From an uncultured Eubacterium sp. (GTDB lineage Bacteria > Bacillota > Clostridia > Lachnospirales > Lachnospiraceae): DNA of 64,000 nt. The stretch lies in the NCBI GenBank assembly GCA_910577295.1, contig CAJTLS010000007.1:34060-98059 (forward strand). Reading direction: 5' to 3'. Positions 26,589 to 34,847 of the stretch are shown here, piece by piece. Each line of letters starts with the position of its first letter. Position 1 is the stretch's first letter. A model generated the notes under the pieces. It searched no databases, was not told the origin of the DNA, and saw only the letters and a program-made list of their open reading frames with translations. Made by a program: the position numbers and the translations under genes.

Positions 26589-27368
26589 ATGGGGATTGAG
26601 TTACTGGACAAGACTCGAAAGATTAACCGTCTCCTCAATGACCGGCATTCTTCCAAAGTTGCCTTTGCGGATATTTGTTCCGTGTTGGGACAGATTTTAT
26701 CAGCGAACGCGTATGTGTTCAGCAGCAAGGGAAAGATTTTGGGAGTCTATGCAGATGGTGCGAGAACGATTCCGAGTCTTCAAGACAAAAGGGGAAGTTA
26801 TATTGAAGCAAAGCTCAACGAGAGGTTTCTGAATGTACTTTCGACAAAAGAAAATGTAAATCTTGAAACCCTGGGATTTTCGAAAGAGGAAATTGCAGGA
26901 TTTAAAGCGTTAATTACGCCCATTAGTATTGGAGGAGAACGTTTAGGGACGCTTTTTCTTTATCGCAGAGAGGAAGAGTTCTGCATAGAAGATATTATTT
27001 TGAGTGAATACAGTACAACGGTAATCGGGCTTGAGATGGTGCGCTCGGTACAAAAAGAGACCGATAAAGAGAATTATGAGAAGAGTAATTTTTCTTCTGC
27101 GCTGACCACCCTCACACCGTTGGAGCAAAAAGCCGTAAGTTTTGTCATACATGAATTGGATGGCAAGGACGGGATGCTTGTCACGAGTAAGCTGGCGGGC
27201 AAAGTCGGGATTACAAGAACGGTTTTTGTCAATGCGCTTCGCAAATTGGAGAGTGCTGGATTAATCAGGACAAAATCATCTGGTGTAAAAGGAACTTACA
27301 TACAGGTATTAAATGATATTGTATATTCAGAATTTGATATTTATTATCAGGAGAAAAGGAATTCGTAA
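26589..27368 (+). CDS. codY: GTP- and branched-chain-amino-acid-sensing global repressor CodY
   Basis: This 259-residue protein equals the length of Bacillus CodY. It begins LLDKTRKINRLLND, has an N-terminal GAF-type ligand domain (about 1-155) and a C-terminal winged helix-turn-helix (SKLAGKVGITRTVFVNALRK). An in-frame ATG lies at 26574, but the promoter places the transcript start there, so ATG 26589 behind GGGGGAC is preferred. CodY represses many genes, in Bacillus including motility genes, while nutrients are ample. Its place just before flgB matches Bacillus. A probable terminator follows. Confidence 0.95.
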   Translation: MGIELLDKTRKINRLLNDRHSSKVAFADICSVLGQILSANAYVFSSKGKILGVYADGARTIPSLQDKRGSYIEAKLNERFLNVLSTKENVNLETLGFSKEEIAGFKALITPISIGGERLGTLFLYRREEEFCIEDIILSEYSTTVIGLEMVRSVQKETDKENYEKSNFSSALTTLTPLEQKAVSFVIHELDGKDGMLVTSKLAGKVGITRTVFVNALRKLESAGLIRTKSSGVKGTYIQVLNDIVYSEFDIYYQEKRNS

Positions 27369-27412
27369 ACGCAAAGGGAATTGTGATAATCATAATGTCT
27401 TTTTGCGTTTTT
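27367..27412 (+). terminator. Probable intrinsic terminator of codY
   Basis: AAACGCAAAGGG (27367-27378) pairs with 27399-27410 in a 12-bp stem with two G-U pairs and a 20-base loop. The 3' arm ends in a T-run (27408-27412). It overlaps the codY stop and separates codY from the flagellar genes. Confidence 0.55.
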
Positions 27413-27431
27413 CCTAGAAAGGAGTGGTACA

Positions 27432-27821
27432 GTGGTACTATCAAATGCCTACAATTACATCAATGTACTGGATAAGGCGGCAGATGCAAGTTGGACGAGA
27501 AACGATGTGTTGGCGAACAATATAGCAAATGCGGATACACCGGGGTACAAGCGTAAAGATGTACAGTTTGAGACGTATTTGTCCGACGCGGTGGCGGGAA
27601 CTGATTCTCTTGACGCCACGGTTGCGGAAATTGATTTGAATCAGTTGAATGCGACGACATATACGGAGCATGCGGGGCTTAGTTACCGCATGGATGGTAA
27701 TAATGTGGATATTACGACGGAGAATGTGGAATTAGCAAAAAATCAGTTAAAGTATTACACATTGATGAACTCCATTAATCAGGAATTCACTCGTCTGAAA
27801 TCAGCATTGAAGACTTCATAA
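27432..27821 (+). CDS. flgB: Flagellar basal-body rod protein FlgB
   Basis: This 129-residue protein forms the proximal rod. It shows the rod-family N-terminal motif NDVLANNIANADTPGYKRKD and the C-terminal helix VELAKNQLKYYTLMNSINQE. It starts at GTG 27432 behind AAAGGAG. It opens the motility cluster. I could not identify a convincing promoter in the 63 bases between codY and this start. Confidence 0.95.
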   Translation: MVLSNAYNYINVLDKAADASWTRNDVLANNIANADTPGYKRKDVQFETYLSDAVAGTDSLDATVAEIDLNQLNATTYTEHAGLSYRMDGNNVDITTENVELAKNQLKYYTLMNSINQEFTRLKSALKTS

Positions 27822-27844
27822 TAGTCAGATAAGGAGGATATAAT

Positions 27845-28285
27845 ATGTCAGTATTTGGCGCAATGGATGTCAGTGCAACCGGTATGACGGCGCAGCAGCT
27901 TCGCATGGACACCATTTCAGAGAACATAGCAAATGTAAATACAACAAGAGGGGCTGACGGCAGACCATATCGCCGGAAGACGGTTGTTTTTAATGAGAAA
28001 AGTTATCCAACATTTAGCGAGAGCCTGAGCATGGCCAATAAGCACAACATTGGCAAAGGTGTGAAAGTGACTCGTATTGTTGAGGATCCTTCCGAGGGAA
28101 GACTGGTATATGATCCTGCCCATCCAGATGCGAATGAGGATGGTTACGTTACACTGCCAAATGTCAATACCGTCACGGAGATGACAAATATGATTGACGC
28201 AACTCGTGCTTTTGAGGCAAATGTTACGGTGATGAATTCCACAAAAGGAATGGCGATGAAAGCGTTGGATATCGGTCAAAATTAA
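27845..28285 (+). CDS. flgC: Flagellar basal-body rod protein FlgC
   Basis: This 146-residue rod protein has the N-terminal motif QLRMDTISENIANVNTTRGA and the C-terminal rod/hook motif NVNTVTEMTNMIDATRAFEA. It stacks with FlgB, FlgF and FlgG in the rod. AAGGAGG precedes the ATG, and the gene lies 23 bases after flgB. Confidence 0.97.
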   Translation: MSVFGAMDVSATGMTAQQLRMDTISENIANVNTTRGADGRPYRRKTVVFNEKSYPTFSESLSMANKHNIGKGVKVTRIVEDPSEGRLVYDPAHPDANEDGYVTLPNVNTVTEMTNMIDATRAFEANVTVMNSTKGMAMKALDIGQN

Positions 28286-28307
28286 ACATAGATAAGGGGA
28301 ATGAAAA

Positions 28308-28634
28308 ATGGATATTGCCAGTTTATCAGCGATTAGCGGCATACAACATGTTACACATTATGCTGACAATAGCATGCAGACGGAGAAATCAAAGGCTACG
28401 GGGATGGCGAGTTTTGAAAGTCTGTTAAATTCTGCCATGAATTTAGTAAAACAGACAGAAGATTATTCCAATGCTGCGGAAGTAGAAGAAGTGAAATATG
28501 CCATGGGAGAAAGTGACAGTTTACATGATTTGATGGTGGCGCAGCAGAAAGCAAACGTGTCCTTGCAGTATACGGTGGCGGTAAAGAATACGATAGTGGA
28601 AGCTTACCGTTCTATTATGAATATGCAGGTCTAA
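28308..28634 (+). CDS. fliE: Flagellar hook-basal body complex protein FliE
   Basis: This 108-residue adaptor joins the MS ring to the rod. The helical C-terminus carries the family motif SLHDLMVAQQKANVSLQYTV followed by VKNTIVEAYRSIMNMQV. Position and length are typical for the flgB-flgC-fliE trio. Confidence 0.95.
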   Translation: MDIASLSAISGIQHVTHYADNSMQTEKSKATGMASFESLLNSAMNLVKQTEDYSNAAEVEEVKYAMGESDSLHDLMVAQQKANVSLQYTVAVKNTIVEAYRSIMNMQV

Positions 28635-28673
28635 AAGGATGCAGATAAGACATTTTTGGAGTGATTACAGATT

Positions 28674-30299
28674 ATGATGGAGCAGTTGTTATCAATAAAG
28701 GATGCAATTATTGCGTTTTGGAATAAATATACGGCAAAGCAGAAGACTGTGATTATATGTGTGGCATGTGCAATTTTACTTGCTATTGTTTTACTTGCCT
28801 ATTTTATGACCCGTCCGGTCTACGATAATCTGGTTTCTCTTTCTGGCGATGCAGCAGTTACTTATGATAAGGCTCTGCAGAGCGCGGGAATTGACTACAA
28901 AAAAGAATCAGAAGAAAACGGAAATATTATCTTTCAGGTGGAGCATTCAAAATATGAGGATGCGGCTCTTCTGATGAGTGAGAACCAGATTACGGGAGAT
29001 GAGATGTCATGGAAAGATGCCTTGGATTCTGATATGACAACTTCCTCGGATGAAAAGCAGACAAAAAAGACATTGGCGCTGCAGTCGATGATTCGTAAAG
29101 GGTTGTTGAATTTCGAAGGAGTCGGCGACGCCACAGTATACATCAACCGTCCGAAAGATGACGGCACAATTTTTAGTGAAAAACAGCCAACTTCCGTGAG
29201 CGCGGCTCTCAAACTAACAGGGAAAAAAACCATGGAGAGTGACAAAGCCAATGCTATCGCCTACTATCTGGCGAATGCAGTTGGAAATGCGGATACAAAG
29301 AGTATTGTTATTACCGATACCGCCGGAAACCTTTTGTTTAACGGAAAAGAGGAGACCGGACTCGGAGGTACGATTAACACTACGGCTGAATTTAAAGAGA
29401 AATTAAAGCAGACATATGTAAAAAATGTTCAGGACTTATTAATCAAGTATGGGTTTGATGATGTGGAAATTTCCAACAGCAATATTGTACTTGATATGGA
29501 TAAAGTGAGCGAACTGAAAGAGACCTATACAACGAACGAGGGACAGGATCAGGGGTTGTATGGCAGTTCTTACGAATATAAATCCACAGGAAAATCAGCG
29601 GCGGGCGATGTGCCGGGGACAGATTCTAACGGCGATGTAACTGATTATGATATTCAGCCGGCGGGAGACAGCTCCAGCGAGACGATATTGAATAAATATG
29701 ATTATCTGCCAAACAAAACAGTGGAAAACATCGAGCATGAAATCGGGGCGGTAAGACCGGAAGAATCTTCTATCGGTATTGTGCTCACCCGTTACAATGT
29801 CATTAAAGAAGAGACGCTGGATAATCAAGGGGCCTTGAACGATTTGTCGTTTGACGAATATGTCGACGCAAACAGTGCTACGACGGAGCAGGAAGTTCCG
29901 GCTAATCTGGCACAGCTTGTAGCGGCGGCGACTGGTATTGCGGAGAATAACATTCAAATCCGTGTCGTTCAGAAGCCGGTTTTTGAGGCGGCGGAAGAGA
30001 GTTCTTTTGGCGACAATGTGACGAATTATCTGATGATAATTCTGACAGTGTTAATTGCGGGTCTGCTTGTTTTTGTTATTATAAAGGGAACATCACCGGT
30101 AGAGGTGACAGAGATGGAGCCGGAATTGTCGGTAGAGGATTTGCTGGCGACGACACAGGAAGAATCTCATTTGGATGAAATTGAATTGGATGATAAATCA
30201 GAAACTCGTATTTTGATAGAAAAATTCGTGGATGAAAATCCGGAAGCCGTTGCATCCTTATTGCGCAACTGGATTAACGAAGAATGGGGAGGTGTCTAA
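28674..30299 (+). CDS. fliF: Flagellar MS-ring protein FliF
   Basis: This 541-residue ring protein has an N-terminal membrane span (about 25-45), a large periplasmic-side ring-building region, and a second span (about 450-470). The cytoplasmic tail, rich in acidic residues, ends EKFVDENPEAVASLLRNWIN, the part that binds FliG. The start is ATG 28674 behind GGAG at 12 bases; a second ATG follows at once. Its stop is one base before fliG. Confidence 0.97.
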   Translation: MMEQLLSIKDAIIAFWNKYTAKQKTVIICVACAILLAIVLLAYFMTRPVYDNLVSLSGDAAVTYDKALQSAGIDYKKESEENGNIIFQVEHSKYEDAALLMSENQITGDEMSWKDALDSDMTTSSDEKQTKKTLALQSMIRKGLLNFEGVGDATVYINRPKDDGTIFSEKQPTSVSAALKLTGKKTMESDKANAIAYYLANAVGNADTKSIVITDTAGNLLFNGKEETGLGGTINTTAEFKEKLKQTYVKNVQDLLIKYGFDDVEISNSNIVLDMDKVSELKETYTTNEGQDQGLYGSSYEYKSTGKSAAGDVPGTDSNGDVTDYDIQPAGDSSSETILNKYDYLPNKTVENIEHEIGAVRPEESSIGIVLTRYNVIKEETLDNQGALNDLSFDEYVDANSATTEQEVPANLAQLVAAATGIAENNIQIRVVQKPVFEAAEESSFGDNVTNYLMIILTVLIAGLLVFVIIKGTSPVEVTEMEPELSVEDLLATTQEESHLDEIELDDKSETRILIEKFVDENPEAVASLLRNWINEEWGGV

Positions 30300-31313
30300 A
30301 TGGCAGGAAGCGTTTCGGAGTTGGATGGTATTCAGAAAGCAGCCGTTTTGCTTATTACATTAGGCCCGGAAACTGCGTCGGAAGTATTTAAACATCTCAA
30401 AGAAGATGAAATCGAGCAGTTGACATTGGAAATTGCCAATACAAGAAGCGTTACCCCGGCGCAAAAGGAAGCGGTGTTAAACGAGTTCTATGAAGTCTGT
30501 CTGGCACAGCAGTATATTGCCGAGGGTGGTATTGGCTATGCCAAAGATTTGTTGCAGAAAGCGTTGGGGAGCGACAAGGCACAGGAAGTTCTTGGCAAGC
30601 TGACGGCATCTTTGCAGGTGCGTCCGTTTGAGTTTATCCGCAAGACTGAAGCGTCGCAGATTCTCAACTTTATACAGGATGAACACCCGCAGACGATTGC
30701 CCTCATTTTATCGTATTTGTCACCACAGCAGGCGGCCGGCATTATCAGTTCACTGACGCCGGATAAGCAGACGGATGTGGCAAAACGTATTGCGATGATG
30801 GATCGTACATCACCGGATGTCATCAAAGAAGTTGAAAATATTTTAGAGCAGAAGCTTGCTTCACTCGTGAGTCAGGATTACACAATTGTCGGCGGCGTCG
30901 ATTCTGTTGTTGAAGTATTGAATACCGTTGACCGTGGTACTGAGAAACATATTATGGAAAATTTGGAAATCGAGGAACCGGAACTTGCCGACGAAATCCG
31001 CAAGAAGATGTTCGTCTTCGAGGATATTTTGCTGTTGGAGGACCGTTCCATTCAGCGTGTGCTGCGTGAGGTTGAGAACAGTGAATTGGCAGTTGCGCTT
31101 AAAAATGCAAACGAGGAAGTTCAAAATGTTGTCTTTAACAACATGTCCACCCGTCTGGTAGACATGATTAAAGAGGATATCGAATATATGGGACCAGTGC
31201 GTCTGAAAGATGTCGAAGAAGCACAGCAGAAGATTGTTAATATCATTCGTAAGCTGGAGGATTCCGGTGAAATTGTAATTTCCCGTGGCGGAGGTGACGA
31301 GATTATTGTCTAA
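30300..31313 (+). CDS. fliG: Flagellar motor switch protein FliG
   Basis: This 337-residue rotor protein has the EHPQTIAL motif at about residue 127 and a C-terminal charged torque helix (VFEDILLLEDRSIQRVLREV) facing the stator. GGAGGTG sits in the end of fliF. FliG couples MotA/MotB ion flow to rotation. It overlaps the start of fliH by 8 bases. Confidence 0.97.
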   Translation: MAGSVSELDGIQKAAVLLITLGPETASEVFKHLKEDEIEQLTLEIANTRSVTPAQKEAVLNEFYEVCLAQQYIAEGGIGYAKDLLQKALGSDKAQEVLGKLTASLQVRPFEFIRKTEASQILNFIQDEHPQTIALILSYLSPQQAAGIISSLTPDKQTDVAKRIAMMDRTSPDVIKEVENILEQKLASLVSQDYTIVGGVDSVVEVLNTVDRGTEKHIMENLEIEEPELADEIRKKMFVFEDILLLEDRSIQRVLREVENSELAVALKNANEEVQNVVFNNMSTRLVDMIKEDIEYMGPVRLKDVEEAQQKIVNIIRKLEDSGEIVISRGGGDEIIV

Positions 31314-32145
31314 TCTAATCAAGTATCCTTTTGTGGATTTGCGGGGTAAGCAGACAAAAGTTATTGGGTATGAAAAAGAGGAAGAAAAATTTGTTCCTCT
31401 CGATAATAAGAAAAAAGTTCTTATGAAAACGCTTGACGAGGTGGAGCGCGAAAAAGAAGCGCTGGCTTTGCGGGCGTCGGAGAAAAAAAATGCGCAGGCC
31501 GATTTTGAAGCTGGAATGCCAGTGACTAATTTCGATGAAATTTTTGAGAAAAAAAGAGAAGAGGCGGAAAAAGAAGCCGGAGAAGTAGTGGCAGCGGCAA
31601 AGACGGATGCGGAAACAATTCTTCGAGAGGCGAAAGAGCAGGTGGATGAAATCCGTGAAGCCGCCCGTCAGGAGGGAATTGCCCTCGGGCGCGAAGAAGG
31701 CGTGGCGCAGGCGGCAGAAGAGATGGATGAGCTGAGGGAGCAGCTTACGCAGCAAAAGGCGGCGCAGGAAAAAGAATACCGACAGATGATACAGGATACG
31801 GAGGGGCATTATGTGGAAATACTATGTGCCCTTTTGCGAAAACTGACAGGAATCATCGTTACGGACAAACAGGATATCATTCTTCATTTAATCCGCTCTG
31901 GGATTGCCGATATGAAAGCGGCTGAAAAATATATTATCCGTGTATCTCCGCAGGATTTGCTTTTTGTGGAGGGCAATAAAGAAGACATTATGGATAAAAC
32001 AGGAATTACCGGAATGTTAGAGGTGCAGGAGGAAAAGGGGCTTTTGGACGGTGAGTGTATCATTGAAACCGATACGCAGATGATTGATTGTGGTTTCCGA
32101 ACTCAATTGGAAAATATGATTAGTACGCTCCGTATGCTTGCATAA
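31306..32145 (+). CDS. fliH: Flagellar export ATPase regulator FliH
   Basis: This 279-residue protein starts SNLIKYPFVDLRGKQTKVIG, followed by a long charged coiled coil (about 40-165, rich in Glu, Lys and Ala) and a C-terminal domain related to V-type ATPase subunit E. FliH holds FliI at the export gate. An open frame begins at GTG 31285, but GGAGGTG at 31289-31295 points to TTG 31306, which also gives a family-like N-terminus. It overlaps fliG, suggesting coupled translation. Confidence 0.88.
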   Translation: MSNLIKYPFVDLRGKQTKVIGYEKEEEKFVPLDNKKKVLMKTLDEVEREKEALALRASEKKNAQADFEAGMPVTNFDEIFEKKREEAEKEAGEVVAAAKTDAETILREAKEQVDEIREAARQEGIALGREEGVAQAAEEMDELREQLTQQKAAQEKEYRQMIQDTEGHYVEILCALLRKLTGIIVTDKQDIILHLIRSGIADMKAAEKYIIRVSPQDLLFVEGNKEDIMDKTGITGMLEVQEEKGLLDGECIIETDTQMIDCGFRTQLENMISTLRMLA

Positions 32146-32176
32146 AAGGGATTTCAAATCAGGAAGGTTGATAGGC

Positions 32177-33508
32177 GTGCAATTCATTAACTTTGATAAA
32201 TATGAGACTTTAATTGAGAAGAGCTATGTCAGTCAATTAGGAAAAGTTGCCAAAGTAGTCGGGCTGACGATTGAGTCTATCGGGCCCGGTGCAAAATTGA
32301 ATGATTTGTGTTTGATTAAATCAAACACTCGAACAGAACCCGTAAAAGCGGAAGTTGTCGGCTTTCGTGATGACAGGGTTCTTTTGATGCCATATGATGA
32401 TGTAGAGGGCGTCGGCCCGGGAAGCTGGGTAGAAAATACAGGGAATCCGCTGCAGGTTGCCGTGAGCGACGATTTGCTCGGATGTACGTTAAACGGTGTG
32501 GGAGAGCCGATGACAGTTTCCAGTGTGGACATGAATTGCCCGAAATACTCGGTGGAAGCAACGCCGCCGGATCCGTTGAGCCGTGAGATAATTTCGGATG
32601 TACTTCCGCTAGGCGTAAAAGCTGTTGATGGGATGATTACAGTAGGCAAGGGGCAGCGTATCGGCATCTTTGCCGGAAGTGGCGTCGGGAAAAGTACCTT
32701 GATGGGTATGTTTGCCCGAAACACGAAAGCGGATATTAACGTCATTGCCCTGATTGGCGAGCGTGGGCGTGAAGTGCGTGAATTTATAGAGAGAGACTTG
32801 GGGCCGGAGGGGATGAAGCGCTCTGTTGTCGTTGTGGCGACTTCGGATAAGCCGGCTCTAATACGAAATAAGGCGGCTAAAACAGCTACTGCGGTGGCGG
32901 AATATTTCCGCGATCAGGGGAAAGACGTTCTTTTGATGATGGATAATCTCACACGTTTTTCTATGGCGCAAAGGGAGATTGGTCTGGCCTCTGGAGAACC
33001 TCCGGTTTCGCGCGGGTATCCGCCGAGCGTATATGCCGAGATGCCAAAACTTCTGGAACGCGCGGGAAATTCGGATAAAGGTTCGATTACCGGACTATAT
33101 GCGGTATTGGTCGACGGCGATGATTTTAACGAGCCGATTGCCGACACGGCGCGTGGTATTTTGGATGGGCATATCGTACTTTCCCGTGGGATGGCGCAGA
33201 AGAACCACTATCCGGCTATTGACGTTCTGGCCAGCATTTCCCGTGTCATGAGCGCGGTTGCTTCGCAGAAGCACAAGCAGTTGTCAGGAGAGATGAAAAA
33301 AATTCTGGCAACTTATCGGGATGCCGAGGATTTGATAAACATAGGCGCATACCGCGCAGGTTCCAATAAGGATATTGATTTTGCTATTGAGAAAATCAAT
33401 GCGGTCAATACATTTTTACAGCAGGGAACAGACGAGAAATTTTTGTTTGACGATATACTTCAACTGATGGAACAAATTTTTTCAGGTGATGAGGCGACTG
33501 AGGGGTAG
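32177..33508 (+). CDS. fliI: Flagellum-specific ATPase FliI
   Basis: This 443-residue ATPase resembles F1-beta and powers type III export of flagellar subunits. The Walker A motif GSGVGKSTLM lies at about 168-177, Walker B at LLMMDNLTRF, and the family signature at PPSVYAEMPKLLERAG. The frame is open from TTG 32138, but AGGAAGG followed by 9 bases and GTG 32177 gives the normal length. Only a 31-base gap separates it from fliH. Confidence 0.95.
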   Translation: MQFINFDKYETLIEKSYVSQLGKVAKVVGLTIESIGPGAKLNDLCLIKSNTRTEPVKAEVVGFRDDRVLLMPYDDVEGVGPGSWVENTGNPLQVAVSDDLLGCTLNGVGEPMTVSSVDMNCPKYSVEATPPDPLSREIISDVLPLGVKAVDGMITVGKGQRIGIFAGSGVGKSTLMGMFARNTKADINVIALIGERGREVREFIERDLGPEGMKRSVVVVATSDKPALIRNKAAKTATAVAEYFRDQGKDVLLMMDNLTRFSMAQREIGLASGEPPVSRGYPPSVYAEMPKLLERAGNSDKGSITGLYAVLVDGDDFNEPIADTARGILDGHIVLSRGMAQKNHYPAIDVLASISRVMSAVASQKHKQLSGEMKKILATYRDAEDLINIGAYRAGSNKDIDFAIEKINAVNTFLQQGTDEKFLFDDILQLMEQIFSGDEATEG

Positions 33509-33514
33509 TGACAT

Positions 33515-33961
33515 ATGGGGCGATTTATTTTCTCTTTGCAAAACATTCTGAACATAAAGGAAAAGTTGGAAGAACAGGCAAAAAATGAATACAGTCAGGC
33601 CAATCTGCTTCTTCAGGAGGCGATTGCCAAACGGGAACTGTTAGAGGCGCGGCTGGCAGAGGAAAACAGCCGTCTTCAGGCAGATATATCAGATTCACTC
33701 AACGTGAGAGAGATACGGGAAAGAGAAGAAGCAGTGGAAATTTTCCGTATGTATGTGAGACAGCAGATACTTGTTGTCATGCAGCGGGAAAAGGAAGTTG
33801 AAGTGGCGAGGGAACACTTAAATGAGGCTATGAAAGAGCGGAAGACGTTTGAAAAACTTCGCGAGCACGCCTTTGAAAAGTTCCGTCTGGAAGAAAATCT
33901 GCGTGAGCAAAAAGAAGTGGATGAGTTAGTAAGTTATCGTTACGGATTAGATAGCGATTGA
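33515..33961 (+). CDS. fliJ: Flagellar export chaperone FliJ
   Basis: This 148-residue protein is almost wholly coiled coil, with repeated Glu/Arg/Lys-rich heptads from residue 15 to about 135, and the start FIFSLQNILNIKEKLEEQAK typical of FliJ. FliJ links the ATPase to FlhA and recycles chaperones. It follows fliI by 6 bases. Confidence 0.88.
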   Translation: MGRFIFSLQNILNIKEKLEEQAKNEYSQANLLLQEAIAKRELLEARLAEENSRLQADISDSLNVREIREREEAVEIFRMYVRQQILVVMQREKEVEVAREHLNEAMKERKTFEKLREHAFEKFRLEENLREQKEVDELVSYRYGLDSD

Positions 33962-33989
33962 GATTAAGAGAAAGGACGGGTGAACACCT

Positions 33990-34745
33990 ATGGCAAAGAA
34001 AGACAAGGATAAGGAAAAGGAATTGAGCAATGACGAGAGTACCGGCGGCAAGATTGTGACGGTTCTTATTGTCTGTGCGATTATAATAATCTGGTTGGCA
34101 GTTTTCGGCGTGTTAATAAAGTTGGATGTCGGCAATTTTGGCAGTGAGGTTCTCTATCCTGCCTTGAAAGACGTGCCGGTTGTAAACTGGATCCTTCCGG
34201 AACCGGCCGGAGCAAAAAAAGATGAGATGGAAGAGTATGATAATCTGACAGAAGCAAATGCAAAAATCCGTGAACTGCAAAGCAGGCTGGCGGCCAATAA
34301 CAGCGCCGACAGCGCTAACAATAGTGAGATTGAGCAATTAAAGGCCGAGCTGAGCCGCTATAAAAAATTTGATGAAGAGAAAAAAGCTTTTTCCGAACGC
34401 GTGAAAGAATTTGACAAAAACGTAGTGTATAACGATAAGGCACCGGACGCTGAAACATATAAGACATACTACGAGGAGATTAATCCGGACACGGCGGAAG
34501 AGATATATCGCGAAGTGTGTAAAGATTATGAGTATTCGCAGGAGATTAAAAATCAGGCGGAAATGTACGGGAAAATGGAGCCTGCAAACGCGGCGGCCGT
34601 GTTGTCTGAAATGACGAACGACTTAAATCTGGTGGCAAAGATTCTCGGCAGCATGCAGTCCTCAAAGCGGGCGCTTATTATGAATAATATGGCGCCAAAT
34701 ATAGCGGCTCAGATTACGACAAAGATGACTTCCATGAAACAATAG
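33990..34745 (+). CDS. ylxF: YlxF/MotE-like protein with MgtE N-terminal-like domain
   Basis: This 251-residue protein has a charged N-tail, one membrane span at about residues 15-40, a coiled coil (about 85-125) and a C-terminal MgtE-N-like helical domain (KMEPANAAAVLSEMTNDLNL, RALIMNNMAPNIAAQITTKM). Between fliJ and fliK this is the place of ylxF in Bacillus, and MotE/FlbB relatives act as chaperones or stator partners. The exact role here is unknown. AAAGGACGGG precedes the ATG. Confidence 0.75.
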   Translation: MAKKDKDKEKELSNDESTGGKIVTVLIVCAIIIIWLAVFGVLIKLDVGNFGSEVLYPALKDVPVVNWILPEPAGAKKDEMEEYDNLTEANAKIRELQSRLAANNSADSANNSEIEQLKAELSRYKKFDEEKKAFSERVKEFDKNVVYNDKAPDAETYKTYYEEINPDTAEEIYREVCKDYEYSQEIKNQAEMYGKMEPANAAAVLSEMTNDLNLVAKILGSMQSSKRALIMNNMAPNIAAQITTKMTSMKQ

Positions 34746-34778
34746 GCGGTGCCAAAGAAGTTTTCTTTCCTTTTTCCC

Positions 34779-34806
34779 TAAAGATTTGTCTGTGATTGGT
34801 CGATAA
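34779..34806 (+). promoter_or_regulatory. Candidate sigma-D promoter upstream of fliK
   Basis: TAAA (34779-34782), a 16-base spacer and GTCGATAA (34799-34806) match the flagellar sigma-D consensus TAAA-N14-16-GCCGATAA at 11 of 12 fixed positions. It lies in a 102-base gap, 41 bases before the fliK start. SigD is encoded at 57350. Confidence 0.65.
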
Positions 34807-34847
34807 ACATTTCGTAGATGATTTCAAAGAAGAAAGGAGGGAAAGAG

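Noticed and set aside
27369..27431. Promoter directly before flgB (sigma-A or sigma-D)
   Set aside because: Candidate hexamers have wrong spacing, and the best GATAA-like site matches the flagellar consensus poorly.
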